A DNA stretch of 64,000 bases. Origin: Vampirovibrionales bacterium (GTDB lineage: Bacteria; Cyanobacteriota; Vampirovibrionia; Vampirovibrionales; Vampirovibrionaceae). The notes under the pieces are model-generated. The model was given only the letters and a program-made list of their open reading frames with translations, made no database searches and was not told the DNA's origin. A program made the position numbers and the translations under genes. Positions 26,029 through 35,284 of the stretch are shown one piece after another. Where the stretch lies: contig JARXAD010000013.1 in the NCBI GenBank assembly GCA_029866025.1, positions 310,001 through 374,000 of the forward strand, read 5' to 3'. Numbering within the stretch: position 1 is the first letter of the stretch; each line of letters begins with the position of its first letter.

Positions 26029-26970
26029 TTAAGTGCCATGCCGATCGCGAAAGGTGAGCTCGGCTACAGCGGACTTGTCCAGTTCGCCCAAGCCCAGCGA
26101 TACCAACCGTTGGTATTGGGCCAAAGTAGCTTGGGCCACCGGCAAGGTTAGGCCTGCTTGTTTCCCCAATTCCAGCGCAATGCCCGAATCTTTGGCGGCA
26201 TGGGCGGAAGAAAAATACACGGCATGATCCCGGTACTGCATATCGTCACCATCGGTTTGCAGCACGCGGCTATTGGCCCCCGTTTGGGCAAACACCTGCT
26301 TCACCACATCCAAATCGAGCCCTAGCGCGTCGGCCAAGCCCAAGCCTTCGGCAAGTGCGGCGGTGTTCATGTTCATCACCATATTCACCAAGGCTTTCAG
26401 GCTGCTAGCCGTTCCTGCTTCGCCCGTGTACACCGTAGAAGCCGACAAATGGTTCAGAACCGGCAAGGCCTCATGGTACACGGCCTCATTTCCGGCGCAC
26501 ATCAAGTACAACGTGCCTTCGCGTGCTTGGGTGATGCTGCTGGCCATAGGGCACTCCAGCATAAAAGCTCCCGAATCCGTCGCCAACGCCATCACATCGC
26601 AATGCACCTTTGGGGTAATGGTGGCGCAATTAATAAACAGCTTACCAGCCGATCCCATTAGTAAATGATCACCCGGGTTGGTGTAAATGGCTTTCATTGC
26701 CACATCGTCGCTCACCACGGTAATAATCACATCGCAAACAGTGGTAACCGAAACCAAATTAGGAGCAGCCGTTGTTTGTAACTCTTCCGCCAACGACATA
26801 GCTGAGTCCGTTGCAACGTCATACACAGCGCCAATGGGATAACCGCAATCGGCCAAGCGTCGGGCCATATTGGCCCCCATGCGGCCCACGCCCACCACAC
26901 CAATGCTGGTAGAAGCCGGGTTTATAAACATGGGGTAGGGGGGATGAGGAGAAGTCTTTGTCATGACCAC
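26029..26970 (-). CDS. Beta-hydroxyacid dehydrogenase family protein (3-hydroxyisobutyrate dehydrogenase-like)
   Basis: The protein of up to 313 residues has the N-terminal Rossmann motif GVVGVGRMGANMARRLADCG and the family Lys-x3-Asn site in SLKALVNMVMN, where Lys is catalytic. The substrate loop reads LECPMASSITQAREGTL, not the usual DAPVSGG, so the substrate may differ from 3-hydroxyisobutyrate or tartronate semialdehyde. NAD(P)-dependent oxidation of a small hydroxyacid is the expected reaction. The listed start is a GTG; ATGs at 26964 and 26931 are alternatives without clear ribosome sites. It is divergent from lysS and convergent with tpx. Confidence 0.78.
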   Translation of the reverse strand: MVMTKTSPHPPYPMFINPASTSIGVVGVGRMGANMARRLADCGYPIGAVYDVATDSAMSLAEELQTTAAPNLVSVTTVCDVIITVVSDDVAMKAIYTNPGDHLLMGSAGKLFINCATITPKVHCDVMALATDSGAFMLECPMASSITQAREGTLYLMCAGNEAVYHEALPVLNHLSASTVYTGEAGTASSLKALVNMVMNMNTAALAEGLGLADALGLDLDVVKQVFAQTGANSRVLQTDGDDMQYRDHAVYFSSAHAAKDSGIALELGKQAGLTLPVAQATLAQYQRLVSLGLGELDKSAVAELTFRDRHGT

Positions 26971-27051
26971 ATTATAACGAAGAGACGATTTGACACCCTA
27001 ATTTTTGTTACACTGATAAAACTTTGGATTTTGAATAAAAAGTGAGCCCTT

Positions 27052-28560
27052 ATGACCACCGTGCCCCACACTGAAAACTCCGAACACCACTCCACACTGG
27101 AGACCATCCGCCAACAGCGGATCGATCAGTTGTCTCATTGGGAAAGGGAAGTGGGAGTAACGCCCTACCCGTACCGTTTTGAAAAAACCCACAGCAATAT
27201 CGAGTTACAAACTCAGTTTTGTGATTTGGCCGATGGGGTGGAAACGGAAATCGTAGTGCGCGTAGCAGGCCGTGTGATGGCCATAAGAAACACCGGCATG
27301 TTTATGGATTGCCACGACCCCAGCGGAAAAATTCAGCTGTTTAGCCACAAAGAGAGTTTGGACGAAGCCTGTTTGCCCCTCCTCAAACTCTTTGATTTGG
27401 GGGACATTGTGGGCGCCGAAGGCACCGTTCGCCGCACCCCTCGGGGAGAACTCTCCGTTCGGGTGAAAAAAGTGGAGCTGCTCAGCAAATCCTTGCTGCC
27501 CTTGCCAGAAAAATACCACGGCCTGACGGATGTGGAGATTCGCTACCGCCAGCGGTATCTAGACCTCATTATGAATCCCGACACCCGCGATACCTTGGTG
27601 AAGCGAAGCAAAATCGTGTCATCGGTTCGGGATTTTTTGATTGCCCGAGACTTTTTGGAAGTGGAAACACCCATTTTGCAGCACCAGGCGGGTGGGGCGT
27701 CGGCCAAGCCCTTCCATACTCATCACAACGCGTTGGATATGGACATGGTGTTGCGCATTGCACCAGAACTCTATTTAAAGCGCTTGGTGGTGGGGGGCCT
27801 GAGCGAAAAAGTCTTTGAGCTGAACCGTAATTTCCGCAATGAGGGCATTTCTCCCCGCCACAACCCAGAATTTACCATGATGGAAGTGTATCAGGCTTAC
27901 GCCGACTATACCGATATGATGACCCTCACCGAAGAACTCTTTGCCCATGTGGCCCAAACCGTGTTGGGCACTACTCAGGTAGCGTATGGCGATACAGTGC
28001 TAGACTTTACCCCGCCTTGGCCGCGTCGCACCATGGCAGAGATGGTATTCGAGGCCACCGGCGTGGACTTTATGGCCATTACCAATGACGAAGAAGCTCG
28101 TACACAAGGGGCTGCTTTGGGCGTACACGTGCGTGATTTTGATGGCTGGGGCCACGTATTAGAGCAAGTATTTGAGGAAAAAGTCGAACAAACCCTCATT
28201 CAACCCATCCATATTACGGATTACCCGGTAGAGATATCCCCCTTGGCCAAGGTGCATCGAAGCAACCCACGCCTGACCGAACGTTTTGAAACCCGCGTGA
28301 ACGGCTGGGAAGTGGCCAATGCTTTTAGCGAGCTCAACAACCCGCTGGATCAGCGCCAGCGCTTTGAAGCCCAAATTGCCGAACGTGATGCCGGTAACGA
28401 CGAGGCTCACCATTTGGATGAAGATTACATTACAGCCCTAGAGTATGGTTTGCCCCCCACGGGCGGTTTGGGCGTGGGCATTGATCGGCTGGTGATGTTG
28501 CTGACCAACAGCACCAACATCCGCGATGTGATTGCCTTCCCCACATTAAAGCCTCGGTAG
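27052..28560 (+). CDS. lysS: Lysyl-tRNA synthetase, class II
   Basis: This 502-residue protein has the N-terminal OB-fold ([20 protein letters not shown]) and the three class II motifs: the dimer helix after [16 protein letters not shown], motif 2 in [20 protein letters not shown], and motif 3 in [20 protein letters not shown]. It charges tRNA-Lys in the cytoplasm. The length and C-terminus ([10 protein letters not shown]) are typical. It is a single gene, divergent from the hydroxyacid dehydrogenase. The ribosome site is weak (GTGAG). Confidence 0.96.
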   Translation: MTTVPHTENSEHHSTLETIRQQRIDQLSHWEREVGVTPYPYRFEKTHSNIELQTQFCDLADGVETEIVVRVAGRVMAIRNTGMFMDCHDPSGKIQLFSHKESLDEACLPLLKLFDLGDIVGAEGTVRRTPRGELSVRVKKVELLSKSLLPLPEKYHGLTDVEIRYRQRYLDLIMNPDTRDTLVKRSKIVSSVRDFLIARDFLEVETPILQHQAGGASAKPFHTHHNALDMDMVLRIAPELYLKRLVVGGLSEKVFELNRNFRNEGISPRHNPEFTMMEVYQAYADYTDMMTLTEELFAHVAQTVLGTTQVAYGDTVLDFTPPWPRRTMAEMVFEATGVDFMAITNDEEARTQGAALGVHVRDFDGWGHVLEQVFEEKVEQTLIQPIHITDYPVEISPLAKVHRSNPRLTERFETRVNGWEVANAFSELNNPLDQRQRFEAQIAERDAGNDEAHHLDEDYITALEYGLPPTGGLGVGIDRLVMLLTNSTNIRDVIAFPTLKPR

Positions 28561-28663
28561 TACCGCCAAGTAATTTAACGTGTTATCTCGTTGAATTCGT
28601 TTGGATGGGCCGGCTCCTCAACGCTCCTCGCACAGGGGCTGCGCTCCTTGTGTATCTCGCTGG

Positions 28664-28683
28664 GAATCTTAGAAGATTCTTTC
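28664..28683 (+). terminator. Possible terminator in the lysS/hydrolase convergent gap
   Basis: GAATCT and AGATTC form a 6-bp stem with a TAGA loop, followed by TTTCG. It is a weak, AT-rich hairpin about 100 nt after the lysS stop. Confidence 0.35.
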
Positions 28684-28726
28684 GTGGGTTATGGCAGTAG
28701 CAATGAAATGCGGTTGTATAAGGTCA

Positions 28727-29833
28727 CTAAGCGCTCAGTAACGCATTTTCAATTTTTTGCAGCATTTTGGGGTGCAGAGCAATGGTGAGATGATCCACGT
28801 CGCAATCATCAATGAGGTGATTGGTAACGCCAGCCATTACGTTCTCGGTGGCTTGAGCCTCTTTTAAAAGCGCATCTTGAAAATGCACTACAAAATCCCA
28901 CACGGTAATAAAGTTGTGATACGCCACTTGGCTCATGGCACTCACCACGTTCAAATTCCACTCGATCAGTTCATCAAACACGCGGGGCACCACGGCGGTG
29001 GGGTGGTTGCGCATCCACGCGGTTTTGAGGACTTTCACACCATCACTGCCCAAAAAGCCGGTGCTTAGGGTAATGAGCTTACCAATGGGAGACATGGCTT
29101 GATCGTCGCCGGCGGCTGTCATGCTAATTTTTCCTGCAAAGCGAGTGGATAAATAATAGTGGCCAATAATGCCGCCCAAACAATGGCCCACCACATTCAC
29201 TTGCTTGCTGTGGCAGCAGGCTTTCAGGCGTTCAATTTCGCAATGCAATACCTCGCTGGCTGTGGCCACATCCGTTAGGCCGTTGTTGGGCAGCTCTAAC
29301 ACGGAAACCGGCACACCCCGTTGGGTAAAATAACGGTGCATCTCTTGAAAAAACACCGGCGGCGTATTGAGGCCCGGAATAATTACCAACGGTGTCGATG
29401 AATCATCGCCTTCCGGGTCACGACCTTCGGGTCGAGGCAAACTCTTCACGGAAAAACACCCAAACCGGTTGAGGGCAAAATAATCTTGCCGAGCCCGCTT
29501 TCCCAGCTGTACAATGCGTTTAATGGCACCAAAGTAGCACATCAGCCACGCCCGAAAGAGGTTTAAGGGGCTGTAAGACTTGGGTGTAGGCGCCTGAAAG
29601 GGATAGGGCGCTTTGGGATCTTTAAAGTAATCCATAATGTTGTGCATTTCCAGCTGGGTTAGGGCCCGTTGCACGGGGTGTAGTTTAACCACCGCCATCA
29701 AAATCGCAGAACCCACGAGGGTTTGGGCCCATAACGTAGGTTTTTTTTGGAAATGACGACCCGAGCTGATTTTAGACGACACGATGATCACTCTGCTAGC
29801 GCCTGCGTGCAGGCTGAACTGGGTGGATACCAT
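28727..29833 (-). CDS. Alpha/beta hydrolase with a Cys nucleophile motif (GHCLGG)
   Basis: The 368-residue protein has an alpha/beta-hydrolase core beginning near TPLVIIPGLNTPPVFFQEM. The nucleophile elbow is VNVVGHCLGGIIG, with Cys218 where lipases and esterases have Ser. A Cys in this position is typical of polyhydroxyalkanoate synthases (GxCxG). Acid and His candidates are DDCDVDHLTIALHP near the C-terminus. The 140-residue N-terminal part is basic with one hydrophobic stretch (QTLVGSAILMAVV). No PHA gene is nearby, so the reaction is unknown; acyl transfer or hydrolysis is likely. It is convergent with lysS. Confidence 0.68.
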   Translation of the reverse strand: MVSTQFSLHAGASRVIIVSSKISSGRHFQKKPTLWAQTLVGSAILMAVVKLHPVQRALTQLEMHNIMDYFKDPKAPYPFQAPTPKSYSPLNLFRAWLMCYFGAIKRIVQLGKRARQDYFALNRFGCFSVKSLPRPEGRDPEGDDSSTPLVIIPGLNTPPVFFQEMHRYFTQRGVPVSVLELPNNGLTDVATASEVLHCEIERLKACCHSKQVNVVGHCLGGIIGHYYLSTRFAGKISMTAAGDDQAMSPIGKLITLSTGFLGSDGVKVLKTAWMRNHPTAVVPRVFDELIEWNLNVVSAMSQVAYHNFITVWDFVVHFQDALLKEAQATENVMAGVTNHLIDDCDVDHLTIALHPKMLQKIENALLSA

Positions 29834-30147
29834 GATTTAGTATAACGCTCTGACAATGATTAGACTACCACTAAGCAATGGAGTTCCTGAGGTGGGGTGC
29901 ATGTCACCCTTTAAGAAGGGTATAGAGATTAACGACTTAAGAAGACACCAACTGAATGAAGTTTGAGAGACTGTAACAATTGTTGAGCGATAGGGACGAT
30001 TGGGTTGGGTTTGGGTTTGGTTTGGTTTAGGGTACTAAACCTCCTATTTAGGCTTCTAGCACTTGGCCTGGCTCTCTTGTCCCCCTTCATCCATCGATTT
30101 AACTCGGGTGAAGAAGGGTTCACAATCTCGTTGTTTTCAGGAATGGT
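29834..30147. other. Divergent intergenic region with a G-rich tract
   Basis: These 314 nt lie between a leftward hydrolase gene and a rightward peptidase gene. They contain a G-rich GGGTT/GGTTT tract at 30002-30032 and a small hairpin (ACCCTT/AAGGGT) near 29908. No coding sequence is convincing. Confidence 0.5.
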
Positions 30148-30996
30148 ATGACTTTTTCCAATCATTTAAACCCGATTTTCAACCCTTTTTCGTCTTCTTA
30201 CCAACGGCCGTTGCATCAGCCGCTGCCTTCTAAAAAAAATGCACACCCGCTGTGGATGACCCTTCAAGGCCTGTGGTTGGGCTTATTCTTGTTGGCGTTG
30301 GTTGCTACCAGTATTGGCGTTTGTCAGGCCATTGCCATAGTCTCGCCTGCTTCGGTGCCCAATGTAATGGAAAGCATTGCCGACATGGGCGCCACTGTTG
30401 CCAATCCCTTTAACGACCCCTTGGCCGTGGCCAATGTGTCTCCATCCTTTAACGCCACCCCCGCCGATGTCTTAGACAACCCCACCTTGCTCGAGCCCTT
30501 TGCGGATCCGGCTGAAGTACCCGAAGAAGTGCTGAAACACGCGCCAACGCTGCAAAGCAAGGCTGTAGTAACCAAGCCCAAGTGGGCTTTTTGGCACCGC
30601 CCTCGTCGCGGTGAAATGAACGCCCTCACGTGGCCTTTGCTGAACGTGACCATTAGCAGCGGCTTTGGTCGGCGTTTTGGTACGCGCCACGAAGGCATGG
30701 ATTTAACGGCCCCCGTGGGTACCGAAGTTTTGACCGCCGCCCCTGGGCGAGTAACCTTTGCGGGCACTGAGCGTGGCTATGGCAACGTCATTACGGTCGA
30801 TCACGGTTATGGCGTGAGCACCCGCTACGCCCATTTGTCTCGAATCAAGGTTTCTGTAGGCGATCGCGTGCTGCCCCGCCAAGTCATTGGCGCCGTGGGC
30901 ATGACGGGCCACACCTCTGGGCCACACCTGCATTTTGAAGTGCGCAAGGATTCGTTGGCCAAGGATCCCGAGAACTACTTGGCGGATGTAACGTAA
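30148..30996 (+). CDS. M23 (LytM-type) peptidase, membrane-anchored
   Basis: The 282-residue protein has an N-terminal basic/Pro-rich cytoplasmic segment, one membrane helix (about 37-58, LQGLWLGLFLLALVATSIGV), a linker of about 110 residues and a C-terminal LytM domain. The zinc ligands are all present: His181 and Asp185 in RHEGMDL, then YAHLS and His260/His262 in GPHLHFEV. It is probably an active peptidoglycan endopeptidase acting outside the inner membrane. No LysM or SH3 domain is visible. A G-rich tract lies in the presumed leader. The following gene is convergent, ending 3 nt after the stop. Confidence 0.88.
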   Translation: MTFSNHLNPIFNPFSSSYQRPLHQPLPSKKNAHPLWMTLQGLWLGLFLLALVATSIGVCQAIAIVSPASVPNVMESIADMGATVANPFNDPLAVANVSPSFNATPADVLDNPTLLEPFADPAEVPEEVLKHAPTLQSKAVVTKPKWAFWHRPRRGEMNALTWPLLNVTISSGFGRRFGTRHEGMDLTAPVGTEVLTAAPGRVTFAGTERGYGNVITVDHGYGVSTRYAHLSRIKVSVGDRVLPRQVIGAVGMTGHTSGPHLHFEVRKDSLAKDPENYLADVT

Positions 30997-30998
30997 CT

Positions 30999-31291
30999 TT
31001 AGCTAATTGGGGTAAATTTAATTTTTTCCAACACTAATGTATCAATATTCAACCCACTAAAATCGTACTTATTATGTAGTTCTGGGTCTAATATGGTAAG
31101 CGTTTTACCTGCACCCTCTGGAAGAGCCATAATTTGAATTTTTTTTGAGCTAAAAGATTTTGTAGTGTTGCTTCTGTTGGAGTCGGTTTTCTAAATGCAA
31201 TCTTTACCCTATTGGGGGCTAATCTGGGTAACTCAAAACCGAAAGATTTTTCGTTGGTAAAAAGCCTTGAAACCCATTTTGGAACTTGCAT
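30999..31291 (-). pseudogene. Small gene interrupted by a -1 frameshift at an A8 run
   Basis: AGGAGAAGATA precedes an ATG at 31291 that starts a 67-codon frame. At 31146-31139 (minus strand A8) the 0 frame (CAA AAA AAA TTC) soon loses coding character and stops at 31088. Slipping back one base gives a 46-codon continuation (IQIMALPEGAGKTLTILDPE and onward) that stops at 30999, 3 nt after the convergent peptidase stop. The joined product would have about 97 residues. The run contains the heptamer A AAA AAA in the 0 frame, a -1 slippery site. It is either a recent single-base loss, a sequencing error or programmed frameshifting. The family is not recognised. Confidence 0.55.
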
Positions 31292-31397
31292 TATCTTCTC
31301 CTAATTTGATGCGTTACGAACTCTCTCTAACTGTAGTAGCATAAAAAACTTGTTTGGCGTTTTAATGCCTGATTGTAAAGATTTTGTAACAACACCC

Positions 31398-31802
31398 ATG
31401 ACTGACTGGTACGACGTTTTGCAAGTCTCTCCCGATGCGGAGCCAACGGTGATCCATTCGGCGTATCGGGCATTGGTCAAGCAATACCATCCCGATAAAT
31501 TTCACGGCGACACCACCCAAGCTGAAGCCCGAATGAAGCTGATTAACGCCGCCTATACGGTGCTCGGCGATGATACCCAACGGCGACGCTACGATAGTAG
31601 CCGCAATCGCACGTCTGTGACGGATAAAAAGCCGTTGCTTAAACGGTTAGGGCTGCCTTGGTGGGTGTGGATGCTGATATGGGGTCTGGTCATGCCCAAG
31701 GTGTTGGGGTGGATGATGATTTCTCCCGTAGGCAAGATTGTGCTAATGATTTTGACGGCTGTGATGTTTTGGCGACTCATGCCGCAACGCCCCCAACAAT
31801 GA
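31398..31802 (+). CDS. J-domain protein with C-terminal membrane segments
   Basis: From the ATG at 31398 the protein has 134 residues. It starts with a J domain: WYDVLQVSPDAEPTVIHSAY, the HPD tripeptide at 31-33, and AYTVLGDDTQRRRYD. Two hydrophobic segments follow (WWVWMLIWGLVMPKVLGWMM and GKIVLMILTAVMFW). It should recruit DnaK to the membrane. There are no Gly/Phe or zinc regions, so it is not DnaJ itself. ATGs at 31350 and 31365 are possible but less likely. Its stop overlaps the ATG of the GT9 gene (ATGA), so the two are translationally coupled. Confidence 0.82.
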   Translation: MTDWYDVLQVSPDAEPTVIHSAYRALVKQYHPDKFHGDTTQAEARMKLINAAYTVLGDDTQRRRYDSSRNRTSVTDKKPLLKRLGLPWWVWMLIWGLVMPKVLGWMMISPVGKIVLMILTAVMFWRLMPQRPQQ

Positions 31803-32854
31803 CGACCTCAGCAATGATGCCCTTTCTAATACCCCAGCGTATTCTACTGGTGCCTCTTCGCTTTGTGGGAGATATGGTCCTCACCTTGCCTTTGGCCGAA
31901 GGCCTCAAAGCAACGTTTCCCAATGCAAGTATTGGTGTATTGGCCAGCAAGCTCAATGCGCCCTTGGCGCAAACCCACCCTAACCTGGATGAAGTGGTGA
32001 TTGAAGCCCAGAGAATGTCGGATAAACTAGCCCAATTGAAAGAGTGGGATACGGTCATTAGTTGCCGTCAATCGTGGACCTTGGCTGCGCTGGCCAAGTT
32101 GGCTGGGGTACAACAGGTCATTGGCTTTGATCGTCAGCGTTTCCCATTGCCGTTTGTGGGAGAAAAGGGTTTTTGTCGTACCGGCTGGTTTTTGGATGCG
32201 ACTGTTTCGTATCCACCTACCCGCGTTAATGTGAGTGAGTTGGTTCCTCATCAAGTGCAGGCCCAATGGCAGTTGATTGAAACCTTGGGAGTAAGTACCC
32301 CGCCCCCCGACAAACTCACCCTTTACTCCACTGCCGAGGATGACCAGCATGTGGCCTCTCTGCTAGAAAAAAGGGGACTTCTTGGCTCCAAAGACGCTAA
32401 TGTGATGCTTCACATTGTGAGTGCTTCGGCCAGCAAGGGGGTGTCTTTTGAGGTTTTTGCCCCTGTCTGTCAGGCACTGCATCAACAAGGCAAGCACCTT
32501 ATTACCACGGGCACCGTAGTGGATATCCCCATGTTGGAAGCCCTACAAACATTGGCCGGAGTTCCTATTGCTATTGTAGCGGGTAGAACTACTTTGCGGC
32601 AGGTCGTATCCCTAGCCAAGTACTGTTCCTCCTTTGTGGGAGTAGACTCAGGCCCGGTACACTTGGCCGCAGCGGGTGGCATCCAACACTTTACGGTGGC
32701 CTACGGGCCCACCAATCCGTCTCAGTGGGGTCCCTATGGCAATACTATTCAGTTAACGTCGGTGCATTACAATCCCCAAACCATGCACACACCGGGGTAC
32801 CCTTCAGGCGAAGCCAACCGGCTGGCCGATGCGCTGGCCAAAGCCGTCTGTTAG
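31799..32854 (+). CDS. Glycosyltransferase family 9 (heptosyltransferase-type)
   Basis: The 351-residue protein has the GT9 layout: RILLVPLRFVGDMVLTLPLA at the N-terminus, then FPNASIGVLA, and in the second domain VGVDSGPVHLAAAGG followed by TVAYGPTNPSQWGPYG, the ADP-heptose binding region of WaaC/WaaF-like enzymes. It implies lipopolysaccharide core or other outer-surface glycan synthesis. The start overlaps the preceding J-domain gene (ATGA). A downstream ATG (31814) is an alternative. The acceptor and donor sugars cannot be told from sequence. Confidence 0.82.
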   Translation: MTTSAMMPFLIPQRILLVPLRFVGDMVLTLPLAEGLKATFPNASIGVLASKLNAPLAQTHPNLDEVVIEAQRMSDKLAQLKEWDTVISCRQSWTLAALAKLAGVQQVIGFDRQRFPLPFVGEKGFCRTGWFLDATVSYPPTRVNVSELVPHQVQAQWQLIETLGVSTPPPDKLTLYSTAEDDQHVASLLEKRGLLGSKDANVMLHIVSASASKGVSFEVFAPVCQALHQQGKHLITTGTVVDIPMLEALQTLAGVPIAIVAGRTTLRQVVSLAKYCSSFVGVDSGPVHLAAAGGIQHFTVAYGPTNPSQWGPYGNTIQLTSVHYNPQTMHTPGYPSGEANRLADALAKAVC

Positions 32855-32896
32855 CATAGGCGTTTGCTACAATAGTCCAACCTTTCCGTTTACGTA

Positions 32897-35224
32897 ATGG
32901 AACTTCTCTCTGTGACTGATCCGCAAACGTCGTTGCAAGCTCATCAAGCTTCAGGCACTCTCCCTATTGAAGAGGATGCCATTCATAAGCCGCCTTTGGC
33001 TGCTCCTATGGTTCTACGTGAAGATGAACTGTTTGCAGCGCTGACGGTGACTCTGAAGAAATATGGTTATACACTGGAGCAGCTATTGTGGATGGAAGGC
33101 GTGTTTACCTACGCGCGCCAAAAACACGACGGCCAAAAACGAAAAAACGACGAAAACTACATTACACACCCCGTGAGTGTGGCCCAAATTGTGGCGGATC
33201 TCACGTCCGATGCCTCAGCCATTGCAGCGGCTATTTTGCACGACACCATTGAAGATACCGATGCCACTGCGGAAGAAATTAAAAATAAATTTGGGGATGA
33301 CGTCCTGGCCATTGTGGAAGGCGTCACCAAATTAGGAAAATTTGAATTTAACTCCCCCAGCGACCGCCAGGCAGAGAACTTTAGGCGGATGTTTTTGGCT
33401 ATGGCCAGTGATATCCGTGTAATTTTAGTGAAATTGTGCGATCGTTTGCACAACATGCGCACCCTGTACCACCTAAAGCCCGAAAAACAGCAGCGCATTG
33501 CCAGCGAAACCCTGGACGTGTTTGCCCCTTTGGCTAACCGGTTGGGGATTGGGAAAATCCGATCCGAGCTGGAAGATTTATCCCTCAAGTACCTAGAGCC
33601 GGATGCCTACAAGCATATCGACGATAATTTTGCCGAAACCTTAGAGCTTCGTGAGAAAACCATTTCATTTTTCTTGGATAAAGTGGGCGAACAGCTTCAG
33701 GCCATTGGCATTACGCCCAATATTTACGGGCGAGTGAAAAACCACTACAGCATTTTTAGAAAAATGCGGAGTCAGCAAAAAGAGCTGGAAGACATTTACG
33801 ACATTACCGCCGTGCGCGTGGTGGTGCCCGATGAGCGCGATTGCTACAGCGTTTTAGGCATTGTTCACAACACCTTTAGCCCTGTACCCGGGCGCTTTAA
33901 AGACTACATTGCCATGCCAAAAAGCAACTTGTACCGCAGTTTGCACACCACGGTACTGGGGCCCATGGCCAAACCACTGGAAGTGCAAATTCGTACCCAG
34001 GAAATGCACCAAATTGCCGAATACGGGATTGCCGCCCACTGGAAATACAAAGCGGGTGAAGGCCCTGTCACTGGCAAAAGCACCAAAGAAGAAGACACGG
34101 AGCACACCTTTGCGTGGCTGCGCCAAATGTTGGCCATGAACAACGAGGCGGAAGACGCTAGCGATTATGTGCAGCGCGTTAAGCTGGATTTATTCCAAGA
34201 CGAGGTGTTTGCTTTTACCCCCAAAGGCCAGGTGGTGGATTTGCCCAAAGGCAGCAGCGTGGTGGATTTTGCCTATCGGATTCATACGGAAGTGGGCCAC
34301 AGTTGCAGTGGTGTGAAAGTGAACGGCAAAATTGTGCCCCTGAGCCATTTGCTAAAAAATGGCGACATTGTGGAAGTGATTCGCCGTAAAAACGCCCAGC
34401 CCCGTTTGGATTGGCTAAAGTTTGCTAAAACCCAGGCCGCCAAAGCTAAAATTAGGCAATGGTTTAAGCGCAACAAGCAAGAAGAACACCAGGCCAATGG
34501 CAAACGCATGTTGGAAGAAGCCCTGACGCGCGCTGGCTATGAAGAAATTATCCAAGGGGGCCAACTGCTGGATTTGGCCAAAGAATTTAACTACGACTGT
34601 GTGGATGATTTGTTGGTGGCTTTGGGCTACGGCGAATTGAACCTCACTCGTGTGACCAACCGCCTGAACAAAGTGCGAAGCGTTGCCAATCAGGAAGACG
34701 CCTTGCAGCACATTCGCCGTTACCAAAAAGAGCGCTACAAAGACACCACGGGTAAGCACTGCCCCATCCCGGCCTTAAAAGGCATGCTGTACCACTTGGC
34801 CCGTTGTTGTACACCGGTGCCTGGCGAAGACATTGAAGGGGTGGTGACGCGATCGCGGGGGGTGATGGTGCACCGCGCCGATTGCCAAAATTTAAACCAT
34901 GTGAACCCCGAGCGCCGCATGGAGCTGTACTGGTCGGAAGGATCCACGGTTCAGCATGAGTCTCACACCGTGCGGCTGGAAGTGTTGGTGATTGACCGCG
35001 TAGGGGTGTTGAAAGATATTTTGGGCCGCATTGCCGATACCCACACCAACGTGTCCAACATTCGCGTAAAAATGCAGACGGATGGCACCGCTATTTTGGA
35101 ACTGACGGTGGACGTTAGCAATGCCCAACACGTGGAGCGGGTGAAGGCTGCCATTCAACGCCTGCCCGATGTGGTGGCCATTAAGCGCCAGCAGTTCCGC
35201 GTGGGGCATGGCGATAACGAGTAA
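32897..35224 (+). CDS. rel: Bifunctional (p)ppGpp synthetase/hydrolase Rel
   Basis: The 775-residue protein has an HD hydrolase domain (YITHPVSVAQIV, HDTIEDTDAT, KLCDRLHNMRTL). The synthetase domain follows (YDITAVRVVV, then GRFKDYIAMPKSNLYRSLHT, with the RFKD form seen in bifunctional Rel/SpoT enzymes and not RelA). TGS (VFAFTPKGQVVDLPKGSSVV), a zinc-finger-like CCTPVPGEDIEG region and a C-terminal ACT domain complete it. All catalytic motifs look intact, so both activities are likely. It starts 42 nt after the GT9 gene on the same strand. Confidence 0.95.
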   Translation: MELLSVTDPQTSLQAHQASGTLPIEEDAIHKPPLAAPMVLREDELFAALTVTLKKYGYTLEQLLWMEGVFTYARQKHDGQKRKNDENYITHPVSVAQIVADLTSDASAIAAAILHDTIEDTDATAEEIKNKFGDDVLAIVEGVTKLGKFEFNSPSDRQAENFRRMFLAMASDIRVILVKLCDRLHNMRTLYHLKPEKQQRIASETLDVFAPLANRLGIGKIRSELEDLSLKYLEPDAYKHIDDNFAETLELREKTISFFLDKVGEQLQAIGITPNIYGRVKNHYSIFRKMRSQQKELEDIYDITAVRVVVPDERDCYSVLGIVHNTFSPVPGRFKDYIAMPKSNLYRSLHTTVLGPMAKPLEVQIRTQEMHQIAEYGIAAHWKYKAGEGPVTGKSTKEEDTEHTFAWLRQMLAMNNEAEDASDYVQRVKLDLFQDEVFAFTPKGQVVDLPKGSSVVDFAYRIHTEVGHSCSGVKVNGKIVPLSHLLKNGDIVEVIRRKNAQPRLDWLKFAKTQAAKAKIRQWFKRNKQEEHQANGKRMLEEALTRAGYEEIIQGGQLLDLAKEFNYDCVDDLLVALGYGELNLTRVTNRLNKVRSVANQEDALQHIRRYQKERYKDTTGKHCPIPALKGMLYHLARCCTPVPGEDIEGVVTRSRGVMVHRADCQNLNHVNPERRMELYWSEGSTVQHESHTVRLEVLVIDRVGVLKDILGRIADTHTNVSNIRVKMQTDGTAILELTVDVSNAQHVERVKAAIQRLPDVVAIKRQQFRVGHGDNE

Positions 35225-35245
35225 CCCCTCGTCAGAATAGAAAAG

Positions 35246-35276
35246 AGCAGGCGCTAGTAATAAACCAGCACCTGCT
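35246..35276 (-). terminator. Hairpin between rel and the convergent repeat protein
   Basis: AGCAGGCGCT and AGCACCTGCT pair with one mismatch across an 11-nt loop. On the minus strand the stem is followed by CTTTTCTATTCT, so it more likely ends the leftward gene. Confidence 0.45.
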
Positions 35277-35284
35277 GAAATCAG

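Noticed and set aside
29929..30165. 78-codon leftward frame between hydrolase and peptidase genes
   Set aside because: No ribosome site, overlaps the M23 gene start on the other strand, and composition follows the G-rich tract.
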